DNA of 19,132 nt from Enterobacteriaceae bacterium UBA3516 (GTDB taxonomy: Bacteria > Pseudomonadota > Gammaproteobacteria > Enterobacterales > Enterobacteriaceae): NCBI GenBank assembly GCA_002377245.1, contig DFPL01000234.1, positions 259-19,390 on the forward strand, read 5' to 3'. The translations under genes were made by a program, and so were the position numbers. Position 1 is the stretch's first letter. Each line of letters opens with the position of its first letter. Of this stretch, positions 1 to 8,375 are shown one piece after another. The notes below the pieces were generated by a model that saw only the letters and a list, made by a program, of their open reading frames with translations, made no database searches and was not told the origin of the DNA.

Positions 1-347
1 TCCAGCGCCGCCAGCACGCCAAAGTTGCCGTCAAACTTGCCACCCGTTGGTTGCGTATCGATATGGCTGCCCGCCACCACTGGTGGCAGATGCGGGTTGC
101 GTCCTTCCCGGCGCATAAAGACGTTACCGATTTTATCAATGGTGATGCTCAGTCCGGCCGCTTTGCCCCAGCCAATCACCAGGTCGCGCCCCTGTCTGTC
201 GAGATCGGTCAGCGTCAGGCGACAGCAGCCGCCCTTCGGTGTGGCACCAATTTTTGCCAGCTCCATCAGTGAATCCCACAGCCGTTCGCCGTTGATTCGG
301 TGGGCAGTCAGCTCTGTGGCCGACGGGTTCAGTACATCGCTCGTCAT
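1..347 (-). CDS. M20-family Zn-dependent amidohydrolase (N-carbamoyl-L-amino acid hydrolase / beta-ureidopropionase-like), N-terminal part
   Basis: This is the N-terminal 115 residues of a cytoplasmic metallo-amidohydrolase whose C-terminus lies beyond the left edge. The ATG sits one base after the amidase stop, and its Shine-Dalgarno GGGAGA lies inside the amidase 3' end, so the two are probably translationally coupled. The motif GSHIDTQPTGGKFDG (about residues 93-107) carries two expected metal ligands, H95 and D106. In this family (AllC, carbamoylases, beta-ureidopropionase) the enzymes hydrolyse N-carbamoyl or ureido groups, releasing ammonia and CO2. The 'DTQPTGGKFDG' wording is closer to carbamoylase/beta-ureidopropionase sequences than to allantoate amidohydrolase, but that is from memory. 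It is the last gene visible in an importer-plus-hydrolase operon. The family call is firm; the substrate is unknown. Confidence 0.85.
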   Translation of the reverse strand, partial: MTSDVLNPSATELTAHRINGERLWDSLMELAKIGATPKGGCCRLTLTDLDRQGRDLVIGWGKAAGLSITIDKIGNVFMRREGRNPHLPPVVAGSHIDTQPTGGKFDGNFGVLAAL

Positions 348-348
348 C

Positions 349-1521
349 TTATTCTCCCTGCATCAACTCGGTGGCCATTGAAACCAGTAATGCATCGCTG
401 CCGCACGGGCCGAGCAGCGAGATACCCAGTGGCGCCCCCTCAAACATAGTGGCCGGAATGTTTACCTGCGGACGCCCCGTCAGCACGGCAATAAGCAACA
501 AATCATGGGAGAGTCGGCGCGTAGCCTCGATTTCTTGTGGAGTGGCACTCAACAGCGGGGCAATGTCCGGGACTGTGGGCAGGATCAAAATACGGTTGCC
601 TAACTGCGACTGCCACCAGGCGGTGAAGGTGTCGCGCAGCTGGCAAGCCGCGTCGTATTGTGCGCCGGTCACCGCCTTACCCCAGGCAAAACGCTCGGCC
701 ACGTCCGGCCCCAGTTGCATCCCAAGACGCTCAATATTGGCCCCTTGTGACTGCCAGGCTTCATAACCCTGGATTTGGCGAAAGGCGAGGTAGACGGCTT
801 CACGCGCGGGTAAGGGGGCATCAAGGATTTGCACGCTGCCGAAGCGTTGGGCGAGCTGTTCGCGTACCGGCGACAGGGCCTGCTGACTCTGCAACGGTAA
901 ATCGGCAAACAACCCTTCATGGCAGGCCAGTTCGACAGTGCGCGGTGCGCTGATGTCTTCACCCAGCAGGCAGTCCGCCGCCGCGCTAAAGGCCTGCGGG
1001 GTCCGTGCGAAGAAACCGCAGGTGTCCATGGTGGCACACAAAGGCTGGCAGCCCGCCAGCGATAAGCGGCCATGCGTCGGGCGCAGGCCCAACAAGCCAC
1101 AATAGCTGGCGGGTGTACGTACAGAACCGCCGGTGTCAGTGCCGAGCGCAATATCGCAAAGACTGTGAGAGACGGCAGACGCAGAGCCAGAAGAGGAACC
1201 GCCGGGAATACGCAGCGGTGCAGCGCCGTTACGCGGCGTGCCGTAATGGATATTGTGACCACTCATCGAATAGGCCAGCTCGCTGGTGTGGGTTTTGCCC
1301 ACAAACCGCGCGCCGTTATCGAGCAGCGTTTGCACCACCGGCGCGGTGGTGGACTTAACGCCTGAGGCCGCCAGCACATGCGGATTGCCACCGCCGGTCG
1401 GGTAGCCTGCCACATCAAACAGATCTTTTACCGCAAACGTCAGTCCCGAAAGGGGGCCGCTTTCGGCATGCGGGACGGGCACAAAGGGATAAGGCATAAA
1501 AGCACGGGCAGGATCCTGCAT
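349..1521 (-). CDS. Amidase signature (AS) family amidase
   Basis: A 390-residue cytoplasmic amidase of the GatA/AtzF/FAAH fold, hydrolysing a C-N amide bond. The Ser-cisSer-Lys triad is visible: Lys in FAVKDLFD (K32), the GGSSSGSA glycine/serine loop (residues 107-114, cis-Ser S109), and the nucleophile in DTGGSVRTPAS (S133). The 24-residue spacing between the two serines matches the family. At 390 aa it is shorter than GatA (about 480), as in many small stand-alone amidases. The start is ATG with a strong GGAGGT Shine-Dalgarno, 15 bases after the upstream ATPase stop. Its place between an oligopeptide-type importer and an M20 amidohydrolase suggests that it deamidates or de-ureidates the imported compound. 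It is not expected to be a tRNA amidotransferase, because no GatB/GatC partner is adjacent. Confidence 0.9.
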   Translation of the reverse strand: MQDPARAFMPYPFVPVPHAESGPLSGLTFAVKDLFDVAGYPTGGGNPHVLAASGVKSTTAPVVQTLLDNGARFVGKTHTSELAYSMSGHNIHYGTPRNGAAPLRIPGGSSSGSASAVSHSLCDIALGTDTGGSVRTPASYCGLLGLRPTHGRLSLAGCQPLCATMDTCGFFARTPQAFSAAADCLLGEDISAPRTVELACHEGLFADLPLQSQQALSPVREQLAQRFGSVQILDAPLPAREAVYLAFRQIQGYEAWQSQGANIERLGMQLGPDVAERFAWGKAVTGAQYDAACQLRDTFTAWWQSQLGNRILILPTVPDIAPLLSATPQEIEATRRLSHDLLLIAVLTGRPQVNIPATMFEGAPLGISLLGPCGSDALLVSMATELMQGE

Positions 1522-1536
1522 TTTACCTCCTCAGAT

Positions 1537-2547
1537 TCAGGCATAAGCCTGTTGTGTTGTGGTATCGGCGGCCAGCTCGCGCCAGCGGTGGCAACTGACC
1601 ACATGGCGGTCGGCGACCTGTTCCGTGGCCGGTTGCATCTGGGTGCAGGAGGCCTGGGCATGCGGACAACGCGCGGCAAAAGCGCAGCCCGGCGGCAGGC
1701 TGGCGAGATCCGGCGGCGAGCCGGGAATGCAGTACAGCGCATCGCCTTTTTTCAGCCCCTCTTTCGGGCGACTGCCGAGTAACACGCGGGTATAAGGGTG
1801 CCGTGGACGGGAGAGAATGTCCGCCATCGGGGCTTCTTCGACGATTCGTCCGGCGTACATGACGGCCACCCGATCGGCAATTTCTACCGCCGCACCCATG
1901 TCATGGGTCACAAAGATTATCGACAAATCACGCAGTTTTTGCTGTTCACGCAGCAGGATCAAAATTTGAATTTGTACCGTGGCATCAAGCGCGGTGGTGG
2001 GTTCATCTGCCAGCAACAACCGGGGGTTACAGGAGAGAGCCAACGCTATCATTGCCCGCTGGCGCATGCCCCCCGACATCTCATGTGGGTAAGCGTCCAG
2101 CCGCCGTTCGGGGCTGGGAATGCGTACCTGGCGCAAAGCCTCAAGCGCACGCGCTTTGGCATCGCTCCGCGATAGTCCTTCATGACGACGCAGCCCCTCA
2201 ATGATCTGTTGCCCGACGGTGTACACCGGGTCGAAGGCCAGCAACGGTTCCTGAAAAATCATCGCGCAGGTCTTCCCGCGGAAATGCCGCAGTTGCTGCG
2301 AATTCATGTTCAGTACCGCGTCATCACCCACCGTAATGGTACCGCTCAGAACGCTGCTTTTTGGCGGATGCAGGCGCATCAGCGCCCGCAGCGTGACGCT
2401 TTTGCCGGAACCCGATTCACCAATCAGCGCCATCACTTCCCCTTTGCGTACGTCGAATGAGACACCGTTCACCGCATTGATGGTCTGACCGTCACGGCGA
2501 AACTCCACCTGCAAATCGCGGACATGGACATAGGCTTCATGCGACAT
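1537..2547 (-). CDS. Peptide/nickel-type ABC transporter ATP-binding subunit (DppD/OppD-like)
   Basis: A 336-residue ATPase, one of two that energise the importer encoded upstream in this operon. Visible motifs are Walker A GESGSGKS (43-50), Q-loop Q99, signature MSGGMRQR (157-164), Walker B LLLADEP (177-183) and the switch histidine H215. The C-terminal oligo_HPY region carries Cys288, Cys294, Cys301 and Cys319, the spacing seen in DppD-type subunits, where such cysteines bind an iron-sulfur cluster. The ATG overlaps the end of the preceding ATPase gene by 11 bases, with GGAGGT just upstream, so translation is probably coupled. Confidence 0.93.
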   Translation of the reverse strand: MSHEAYVHVRDLQVEFRRDGQTINAVNGVSFDVRKGEVMALIGESGSGKSVTLRALMRLHPPKSSVLSGTITVGDDAVLNMNSQQLRHFRGKTCAMIFQEPLLAFDPVYTVGQQIIEGLRRHEGLSRSDAKARALEALRQVRIPSPERRLDAYPHEMSGGMRQRAMIALALSCNPRLLLADEPTTALDATVQIQILILLREQQKLRDLSIIFVTHDMGAAVEIADRVAVMYAGRIVEEAPMADILSRPRHPYTRVLLGSRPKEGLKKGDALYCIPGSPPDLASLPPGCAFAARCPHAQASCTQMQPATEQVADRHVVSCHRWRELAADTTTQQAYA

Positions 2548-3580
2548 GGCTGACCTCCTGCAACGAAATGGCCTGGTGGTATACCGAATCCGGCTGCGCC
2601 ATCAGGCAGGCGCTCTGGTGCCCTTCGCCAACATATTGCAGCGCGGGTTTAACTTCAGAACACACGGCTTTGGCATGCGGGCAGCGGGTATGAAAACGGC
2701 AACCTGCGGGTGGTGAAATGGGGCTTGGCGGATCGCCGGAGAGCGGAGACACCAGGGTGCGGTTTGCCGGGTCCATGGACGGCATGGAACTGAGCAACGC
2801 GCGGGTATAGGGGTGCGCAGAGGCGGTAAATAAGGCCTCAGAAGGGCCTATCTCCACCACTTCACCGAGATACATCACCAGAATGCGATCTGACAGCCAG
2901 CGCACCACGTGCAGATCGTGGCTGATAAACACGTAGGTGAGATTCAGCGTGCGTTTCAGCTCCTGCAACAGTTGCAGCACCTGGGCTTCGACCGATTTAT
3001 CGAGCGCAGAAACGGCTTCATCAAGGATCACCATTCTTGGCTTCATGGCCAGGGCACGGGCAATGTTAACGCGCTGGCGCTGACCGCCGGATAGCGCATG
3101 CGGGTAGCGATGGGCAAAACGGGCCGGATCAAGCCCAACGTGCGCCAGTAAATATCGCGCATATTCATTGGCTTCATTGCGGCTAATGCCGTGCACCTGC
3201 TGGCCGAATGCAATGCTCTCTTCCATCGTCAGGCGTGGGTTTAACGACGCGTAGCTATCCTGAAACACCATTTGCACCTGGCGACGATAGGCTTTCAGCG
3301 GCAGGCGCGATGAGCCAACGGCTTCACCGTCAAATACCAGTTCGCCGCTGTCCTGCGCTAACAGCTGCATCAGCACGCGCGCGGTGGTGGATTTACCGCA
3401 ACCGGATTCGCCCACCACGCCAAGCGTTTCCCCTTTATGCACTTCAAAGCTGACGTTATCTACCGCTTGTACCACTTCGTTACCTTTACGCGCCCCGAGG
3501 TGGAAATGCTTCACCAGTTGATTCACCCGCAGCAGAGGCTGCGCCGGGCCGCCGATATCGACATTGATAAAAGGTTGCAT
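2537..3580 (-). CDS. Peptide/nickel-type ABC transporter ATP-binding subunit (DppF/OppF-like)
   Basis: A 347-residue partner ATPase of the importer. Motifs in order are Walker A GESGCGKS (57-64), Q-loop FQD (about 106-108), signature LSGGQRQR (163-170), Walker B MVILDEAVSALD (183-194) and H-loop ISHD (H221). DEAV in place of the usual DEPT is common in DppF-like subunits. The C-terminal oligo_HPY tail with spaced cysteines (CRF...RCPH...VC) is present. The ATG follows a GGAG Shine-Dalgarno and lies 4 bases after the DppC-type permease stop. Confidence 0.93.
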   Translation of the reverse strand: MQPFINVDIGGPAQPLLRVNQLVKHFHLGARKGNEVVQAVDNVSFEVHKGETLGVVGESGCGKSTTARVLMQLLAQDSGELVFDGEAVGSSRLPLKAYRRQVQMVFQDSYASLNPRLTMEESIAFGQQVHGISRNEANEYARYLLAHVGLDPARFAHRYPHALSGGQRQRVNIARALAMKPRMVILDEAVSALDKSVEAQVLQLLQELKRTLNLTYVFISHDLHVVRWLSDRILVMYLGEVVEIGPSEALFTASAHPYTRALLSSMPSMDPANRTLVSPLSGDPPSPISPPAGCRFHTRCPHAKAVCSEVKPALQYVGEGHQSACLMAQPDSVYHQAISLQEVSHVA

Positions 3581-3584
3581 GCTG

Positions 3585-4478
3585 TTACTCCTTTATCGCC
3601 ATGGCGGCCCGCAGGCGATCCGCCAGAATGTTGAATGAGATGGAGGTGATAAAAATCATCATCCCCGGCAACGCCGCCACCCACGGCTGGGTGTAGATTG
3701 CGGTACGTAAGGTATTGAGCATCAGCCCCCACTCCGGTTCTGGCGGGCGAACCCCCAGGCCAAGAAATGACAGACCCGAGGCGAGGATCATGCAGACCGA
3801 AATCAGCCCGGTAGAAAAAACGAAAATCGGCCCCAGTACATTGCCCAGCACCTGGACGCGGATAATGGTGAATGCGCTGGCGCCGGTGGCGCGGGCGGCA
3901 TCGATATAATCCATATGGCGTACTTGTGCGGTTACGCTTTCGGCAATGCGCGCCACCTGCGGAACAAAGACCAGCGTCAACGAAAGCAGCGCGTTACCAA
4001 TGCCCGCCCCCATCGCGCCGGAGAGCGCAATCGCCAGCAGCACGGAGGGAAAGGCATAGAAAATATCGACGGTGCGCATAATCAGGGTATTGGTTCTGCC
4101 CCCGGCGTAGCCCGCGACAATGCCAATCGCGCCGCCAATAAAAAAGGCAAACACCACCGGCACAATGCCCATAAACAGCGATAACCGGGTACCCAGGATC
4201 AAGCGGGAAAGCATATCGCGCCCCAGCTCATCGGAGCCAAGTGGAAAGCCCTCGGTGCCAATGGGTTTCAGGCGCAGGAACATGGAGGTCTGATAAGGGT
4301 CTTTCACAATCAGCCACGGGCCAAACAGCGCCAGCATCAGCAGCAGTAGAATAATGACACCGACCACTACGCCGCCGGGGTCACGCACCAGTCGTGCACC
4401 CACGCCGCGCCAGTAGCCCTGTGAAGCCGTTGCTACAGGTGCTGCGACGGGGATTTTTGGAGTTACGCTATCCACCAT
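3585..4478 (-). CDS. Peptide/nickel-type ABC transporter permease (DppC/OppC-like)
   Basis: A 297-residue inner-membrane permease with about six hydrophobic spans (roughly 35-57, 98-125, 138-160, 165-180, 215-240, 262-285). It has the short cytoplasmic N-terminus and the 'GSDELGRDMLSRL' stretch (81-93) typical of DppC-type subunits. The coupling-helix EAA loop is at about 193-214 (DAARATGAS...). It pairs with the DppB-like protein encoded 2 bases upstream to form the translocation pore. The start ATG GTG GAT follows AGGAG, which overlaps the last codons of the upstream gene. The substrate cannot be read from the permease. Confidence 0.93.
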   Translation of the reverse strand: MVDSVTPKIPVAAPVATASQGYWRGVGARLVRDPGGVVVGVIILLLLMLALFGPWLIVKDPYQTSMFLRLKPIGTEGFPLGSDELGRDMLSRLILGTRLSLFMGIVPVVFAFFIGGAIGIVAGYAGGRTNTLIMRTVDIFYAFPSVLLAIALSGAMGAGIGNALLSLTLVFVPQVARIAESVTAQVRHMDYIDAARATGASAFTIIRVQVLGNVLGPIFVFSTGLISVCMILASGLSFLGLGVRPPEPEWGLMLNTLRTAIYTQPWVAALPGMMIFITSISFNILADRLRAAMAIKE

Positions 4479-4480
4479 GG

Positions 4481-5434
4481 TTAGCTCCTCTTAAAACGCG
4501 GATCGAGAGAGGTTTGCAGCACATCCACCAGCAGATTGAGCAGCACAAAAAACAGCGCCAGTACCCAAATCGTGCCCTGTAACAACGGCAGATCGCGCTG
4601 AAAAATAGCGGTATTGAGCAACAATCCGGTCCCTGGCCACGAGAAGACGGTCTCCACCAGAATGGAGCCGCCCATCAGGTAGCCGACCTGCAATCCCATG
4701 ACGGCCAGCGCGGTAGGAGCGGCGTTTTTCACCACATGGATGAAAATGCGCGACTCGTTCAGCCCACGGGCGCGCAGACCGACAATAAATTCCTGGCTAA
4801 GAATGTCGGCAACCTGCGAACGCACGGTACGGGCGATAATGCCGGTGGGGATGACCGACAGCGTAATCGCCGGCAGCAGCATGAATTGCAGGTGAGCCCA
4901 GTCCCACTGCCAGCCCGTTTCGCCAATGGGCCCACCGCCGGTGGCAGGCAACAGCGCAAACTTCACGCTGAAGACAATCACCAGCAGCATCCCGAGCCAG
5001 TAGTGCGGCACGCTCACGCCAAACACCGATAACAGCGAGGCCAGACGGTCGATTACGCTGTTGCGAAAATAGCCCGCGACAAAACCGAACAGGCTGCCGA
5101 GGACAAACCCCATCACCGTCGCCAGCAGCGCCAGGCGTAAGGAGTAGCTCACTGCACTCATCACTTCGCTAATCACCGGCCGCCCTGTGGCAACCGACAT
5201 GCCTAAATCACCGTGCAGAGCGCGCCACAGCCAGTGCATAAACTGGACGGGCAGGGGTTTATCAAAGCCGTAGGCTTGCATAAGCGTCTGGCGCATGGCT
5301 TCAGAGGCATCCGGTGGCATGACGGACACCAGCGGATCGCCCGGTGCAATCTGTACCAACAAGAAACAGATCACCGCGACTCCCAGCATGGTCGGGATCG
5401 CCAGCAAAATGCGGTAAAAGAGTGTGCTGATCAT
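4481..5434 (-). CDS. Peptide/nickel-type ABC transporter permease (DppB/OppB-like)
   Basis: A 317-residue inner-membrane permease with about six spans (9-29, 98-122, 130-160, 184-204, 242-264, 285-307). The DppB hallmarks are present: N-terminal 'PGDP' after the first span (31-34), 'HGDLGMS' (74-80), and the EAA loop GLRARGLNESR (219-229). The ATG is preceded by GGAG at good spacing, 16 bases after the binding-protein stop. This is a standard member of a five-gene importer. Confidence 0.93.
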   Translation of the reverse strand: MISTLFYRILLAIPTMLGVAVICFLLVQIAPGDPLVSVMPPDASEAMRQTLMQAYGFDKPLPVQFMHWLWRALHGDLGMSVATGRPVISEVMSAVSYSLRLALLATVMGFVLGSLFGFVAGYFRNSVIDRLASLLSVFGVSVPHYWLGMLLVIVFSVKFALLPATGGGPIGETGWQWDWAHLQFMLLPAITLSVIPTGIIARTVRSQVADILSQEFIVGLRARGLNESRIFIHVVKNAAPTALAVMGLQVGYLMGGSILVETVFSWPGTGLLLNTAIFQRDLPLLQGTIWVLALFFVLLNLLVDVLQTSLDPRFKRS

Positions 5435-5450
5435 GGCCTCTCCTTTTCGA

Positions 5451-7109
5451 TTACTCTTTTTTACTCACCAGACTTAGGTCGATAAACCAGCTCTGCGGCT
5501 GCACTACACCCGTTACCGCCGGAGAAATGGCGCGAGGGCCGACATCGTGGGCGACAAACAGGAACGGCGCCTGATCCACCAGCGCGGCATGCAGCTCACC
5601 GGCGGCTTTATCCATCTCTGCGGGGGTAAAAGCGTGCTTAACGGCAGAAGCCAGTTTTTCGGTTTCCGGCGTGGTGAAGTAACCCCAGTTGGTGGCGGTC
5701 GGCGGGAAGGCTTTTTCGGTGGCAAAGCGGATTATGCCAAAGTAGGGATCGGTCACCGCCGCGCTCACGTTGATGGCATTTACCCCCTGTGCAGAAGGAT
5801 CTTTTGCCCCCAGGCGCCAGCCGGTAAACAGCGTGTTCCACTCATTCACTTTGATGTCGACGTTAAAGAAGCAGCTCTTTAAGCTCTGCTGGATATATTC
5901 ATTCATGGGCAGCGGCTGCATTTGACCTGAGCCGGAAGCCGACGTCGCCACGGTCACGTGCAGAGGTTTACTCTCGCTATATCCGGCCTCGCTCATCAGT
6001 TTTCGCGCGCTGTCGGGATCGTACTTGATCTGGAACGTCGGCTTACCGCGCCACGGATTTCCCTCTTCATAGACGCCGGTGGCTTCGGCCATGTAACCGC
6101 CAAGGTAGCTTTTGAGCTCGCTGCGGTTCAGGCACAGGTTGGCGGCTTTACGCACGCGAATATCGCGCCACGGTGAGCCTTCAAGAAACGAGAACTGCCA
6201 CGGCCAGAGGTGCGGCTGGGTGTTGGCGTAAATTTTAAAGCCCTGGGCTTTGATCTGATCAACGGCATCCGGTGCGGGCGCTTCTATCCAGTCGACCTGT
6301 TTTGACAACAGCGCTGCGGTGCGGGCATTGGCTTCCGGTAGCGGAATCAGCACCACTTTGTCGACGCGCGGAATGCGCTCTTTATTCCAGTAGTCAGGAT
6401 TTTTCGCGAGGATGAGCTGCTGACGCGGCGTCAGTTTTTCCAGCTTGAAGGGGCCACTGCCCACCGCCTGCGAGGCAAAGGTGGTCCAGGCCTGCTTGCT
6501 GCGCGCGGCCGTGTCGCCCGCCGAAGTGGGTACCGCATCGAAGATTTTCTGCCAGGCCGTGGGCGAGGCAATAAACAGGTTGGTGATGTTATACGGCAGC
6601 AGCGCATCCGGTTCGGAGGTGGTCAATGCCACCGTGTGGTCATCAATTTTTTCTGCGCCGGTCAGCGTCGGCATACGCGATAAGGTGTTACCAATTTGCC
6701 CAGGCGCATACTGCGGGGAGGCTTTATCGAGGACTTTGCCGACGTTCCAGACAATGGCGTCAGCATTCACCGGCGTGCCATCATGAAATTTGACGCCAGG
6801 GCGCAACGTAAAGATCCAGCGGCTTTGGTTTTGCGGGTCAACGTGCCATTCGGTTGCCAGCCCCGGTACCAGGCCACTGGGTTTCTCTCTCTGCGACAGG
6901 TCCCACTCCACCAACGCATCATATAAAGGAATACCGGTAAAGCGGTTGCCTTCATAGCCCTGGTCCGGCTGACCCAGCGTTAACGGGATATCCGCAGCCG
7001 TCATCGCAATACGTAACGTTGAGGCCTGTACCTGTAATGTGCCCGCCAATGCCAGTGTGCCAATGGCTGCCGCCACACGGTGTTTACGCCAGAAAGGTTG
7101 ATTAAGCAT
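5451..7109 (-). CDS. Periplasmic solute-binding protein of a peptide/nickel-type ABC importer (SBP_bac_5)
   Basis: A 552-residue binding protein, the first gene of the operon. An N-terminal signal peptide (basic 'WRKHR' followed by a hydrophobic stretch) probably ends after VQA, near residue 29. Family 5 hallmarks include GLVPGLATEW (79-88) and KFHDGTP (107-113). Members bind peptides, nickel chelates, glutathione, opines or other amide compounds, so the ligand is not predictable from the fold. The downstream amidase and carbamoylase-like genes suggest an amide- or ureido-containing ligand. The ATG has AGGGA upstream and sits about 26 bases downstream of the predicted start of a sigma-54 transcript. 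Confidence 0.92.
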   Translation of the reverse strand: MLNQPFWRKHRVAAAIGTLALAGTLQVQASTLRIAMTAADIPLTLGQPDQGYEGNRFTGIPLYDALVEWDLSQREKPSGLVPGLATEWHVDPQNQSRWIFTLRPGVKFHDGTPVNADAIVWNVGKVLDKASPQYAPGQIGNTLSRMPTLTGAEKIDDHTVALTTSEPDALLPYNITNLFIASPTAWQKIFDAVPTSAGDTAARSKQAWTTFASQAVGSGPFKLEKLTPRQQLILAKNPDYWNKERIPRVDKVVLIPLPEANARTAALLSKQVDWIEAPAPDAVDQIKAQGFKIYANTQPHLWPWQFSFLEGSPWRDIRVRKAANLCLNRSELKSYLGGYMAEATGVYEEGNPWRGKPTFQIKYDPDSARKLMSEAGYSESKPLHVTVATSASGSGQMQPLPMNEYIQQSLKSCFFNVDIKVNEWNTLFTGWRLGAKDPSAQGVNAINVSAAVTDPYFGIIRFATEKAFPPTATNWGYFTTPETEKLASAVKHAFTPAEMDKAAGELHAALVDQAPFLFVAHDVGPRAISPAVTGVVQPQSWFIDLSLVSKKE

Positions 7110-7571
7110 CGCGTTGTCCCTGTTAAATAAATGAGACTTTTAACAGGCAAGATACATACCAGTTGGTCAAATAAGAATTTATGTCATTCAGGGCGGGGGA
7201 GTATCATAAGCGGTTATTACTGATGGCCTGACAGCGTTATTAAAATAACTCTTTTTTATACCTCAACCTTATTACGCACTGGTAACGGGAATTATGTTGC
7301 AAAAATGCACCATTAAATCGTCCGGCTTTTGATTTCTGTGCGATATTATTTTGATGTTATGCTTTTTATTAAATCTTTTCATAAAGATAGGGATATTATT
7401 AGCCGTTATATTTTTATTCGGGCAGGTTGCTGGCTGTCTATAGCGCACTCTTAATGCGGTGACAGAGCGGGCTCCCTTCGCGTCTCGTTGGCACCCATGC
7501 AGGCATTAATTTATCGTCGAATCCCACTTCGTGTACTACGTTCAGTACTGTATCTGAAACCTGGAGAGCGG
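7110..7571. other. Divergent intergenic region between the importer operon and the lipoprotein gene
   Basis: This is about 460 bases without a convincing gene. The part from about 7200 to 7430 is markedly AT-rich compared with its neighbours, with A/T runs. It holds the sigma-54-like element for the leftward operon and presumably the promoter of the rightward lipoprotein gene, for which I found no convincing -35/-10 pair. A weak AT hairpin (GTTAT/ATAAC, about 7236-7249) precedes a T run but is too weak to call a terminator. Confidence 0.6.
7146..7162 (-). promoter_or_regulatory. Candidate sigma-54 (-24/-12) promoter of the importer-amidase operon
   Basis: Read on the minus strand the sequence is CTGGTATGTATCTTGCC. 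It has GG at 7160-7159 and GC at 7148-7147, exactly 10 bases apart as sigma-54 requires, and it matches YTGGYAYR-N4-TTGC. Transcription would begin near 7135, giving a short leader of about 26 bases with an AGGGA ribosome site. This would fit control by nitrogen limitation through NtrC, matching the amide-hydrolysing gene content. No clear full NtrC palindrome was recognised upstream, so the activator is unproven. Confidence 0.6.
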
Positions 7572-8375
7572 ATGAAACCTGTAATTCTTGCACTCTTAAC
7601 GAGCCTGATATTGACCGGGTGCGGAGCGAATAATACGCCCCCTCAAACGCCTGTTCCCGGTGAACACACCTCCTCACAACTGCGTACGCTTGAAACCGGT
7701 GCGCAAATCATTCAGTCCCGTCCGCCGGTGGAGGCGATAAGCGCCTATCTTGATGGCTTCCATTTTTATAGCGGTGACAAAAATGGTCAGATGGAAGCCC
7801 ATCACTATGTCACGGTGCTGAATGAAGATGTGATGCAGGCGGTGATTTATGACGGCAACACCAAAGATGCCCGTTTGATGGGCGTCGAATACATCATCAG
7901 CGAACGCCTGTTTAAAACGCTGCCGCCAGAAGAGAAAAAACTCTGGCATAGCCATCAGTATGAAGTGAAGTCCGGGAGCCTGGTCGCCCCCGGCTTACCG
8001 GCAGTGGCCGATAAAGCGCTGATGAGCAAGATTGTGAACACCTACGGAAAAACCTGGCACACCTGGCATACCGATCGCGATAAAACGTTACCGCTTGGCA
8101 TTCCGGCACTGATGATGGGGTTCACCGCAGAGGGGCAGCTTGACCCTCAGTTGCTGGCAGACAGAGACAAACGACTGGACGTCAATACCGAGGCTATCAA
8201 GCGTGAGCGTGCCGATATTGTGGCGCATCCGGTTGTTGACGGGGCGAATGCATGGCAACGCGGCGACGTCATTCAGCTAAAAAGGGGGCAGGGTGCGGGG
8301 GAACATGCGCACGGTGATACCCAACATTTTGGTCAGGCTGAGCAAACCCGGCGGGCCAATTCGGAGGCGAAATGA
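7572..8375 (+). CDS. DUF1264/OBAP-family lipoprotein
   Basis: A 267-residue predicted outer-membrane lipoprotein. The ATG at 7572 is chosen over the longer open frame because GGAGAG lies just upstream and the product then begins with a classic signal: MKP, a hydrophobic stretch, then lipobox LTGC with the lipidated Cys17. Residue +2 is Gly, so no inner-membrane retention is expected. The core (about 50-185) matches the family first known from plant oil-body-associated proteins: HHYVTVLNEDVMQ (77-89), VIYDG, GVEYIIS, and WHSHQYEV (125-132). Its biochemical role is unknown. The His/Trp-rich segments (WHSH, WHTWH at 162-166) could bind metal, which is inference. The C-terminal tail (about 235-267) is polar and low in complexity. 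The stop overlaps the next gene in an ATGA arrangement. Confidence 0.85.
   Translation: MKPVILALLTSLILTGCGANNTPPQTPVPGEHTSSQLRTLETGAQIIQSRPPVEAISAYLDGFHFYSGDKNGQMEAHHYVTVLNEDVMQAVIYDGNTKDARLMGVEYIISERLFKTLPPEEKKLWHSHQYEVKSGSLVAPGLPAVADKALMSKIVNTYGKTWHTWHTDRDKTLPLGIPALMMGFTAEGQLDPQLLADRDKRLDVNTEAIKRERADIVAHPVVDGANAWQRGDVIQLKRGQGAGEHAHGDTQHFGQAEQTRRANSEAK

Noticed and set aside
349..1521. Amidase as glutamyl-tRNA amidotransferase subunit A (gatA)
   Set aside because: It is too short, has no gatB or gatC beside it, and the context is catabolic. Enterobacteria also normally charge glutamine directly with GlnRS.
7236..7256. GTTAT/ATAAC hairpin followed by a T run as a terminator
   Set aside because: The 5-bp AT-only stem is too weak, and no gene ends nearby on that strand.
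7261..7320. Possible NtrC site around TGCACC (minus-strand GGTGCA)
   Set aside because: Only one half-site is present; the second half at the expected spacing does not match, so no palindrome is supported.
7489..7505. Plus-strand TTGGCACCCATGCAGGC resembling a sigma-54 promoter before the lipoprotein gene
   Set aside because: The -24 half is good, but 10 bases after GG there is GG and not the required GC, so the -12 element is missing.
7500..7540. T-arm-like GTCGAATCCC suggesting a tRNA
   Set aside because: No acceptor stem, D-arm or anticodon arm can be paired around it.
7438..7677. 79-codon open frame on the minus strand overlapping the lipoprotein gene start
   Set aside because: It lies mostly antisense to the well-supported lipoprotein gene, has no ribosome site and resembles no family.
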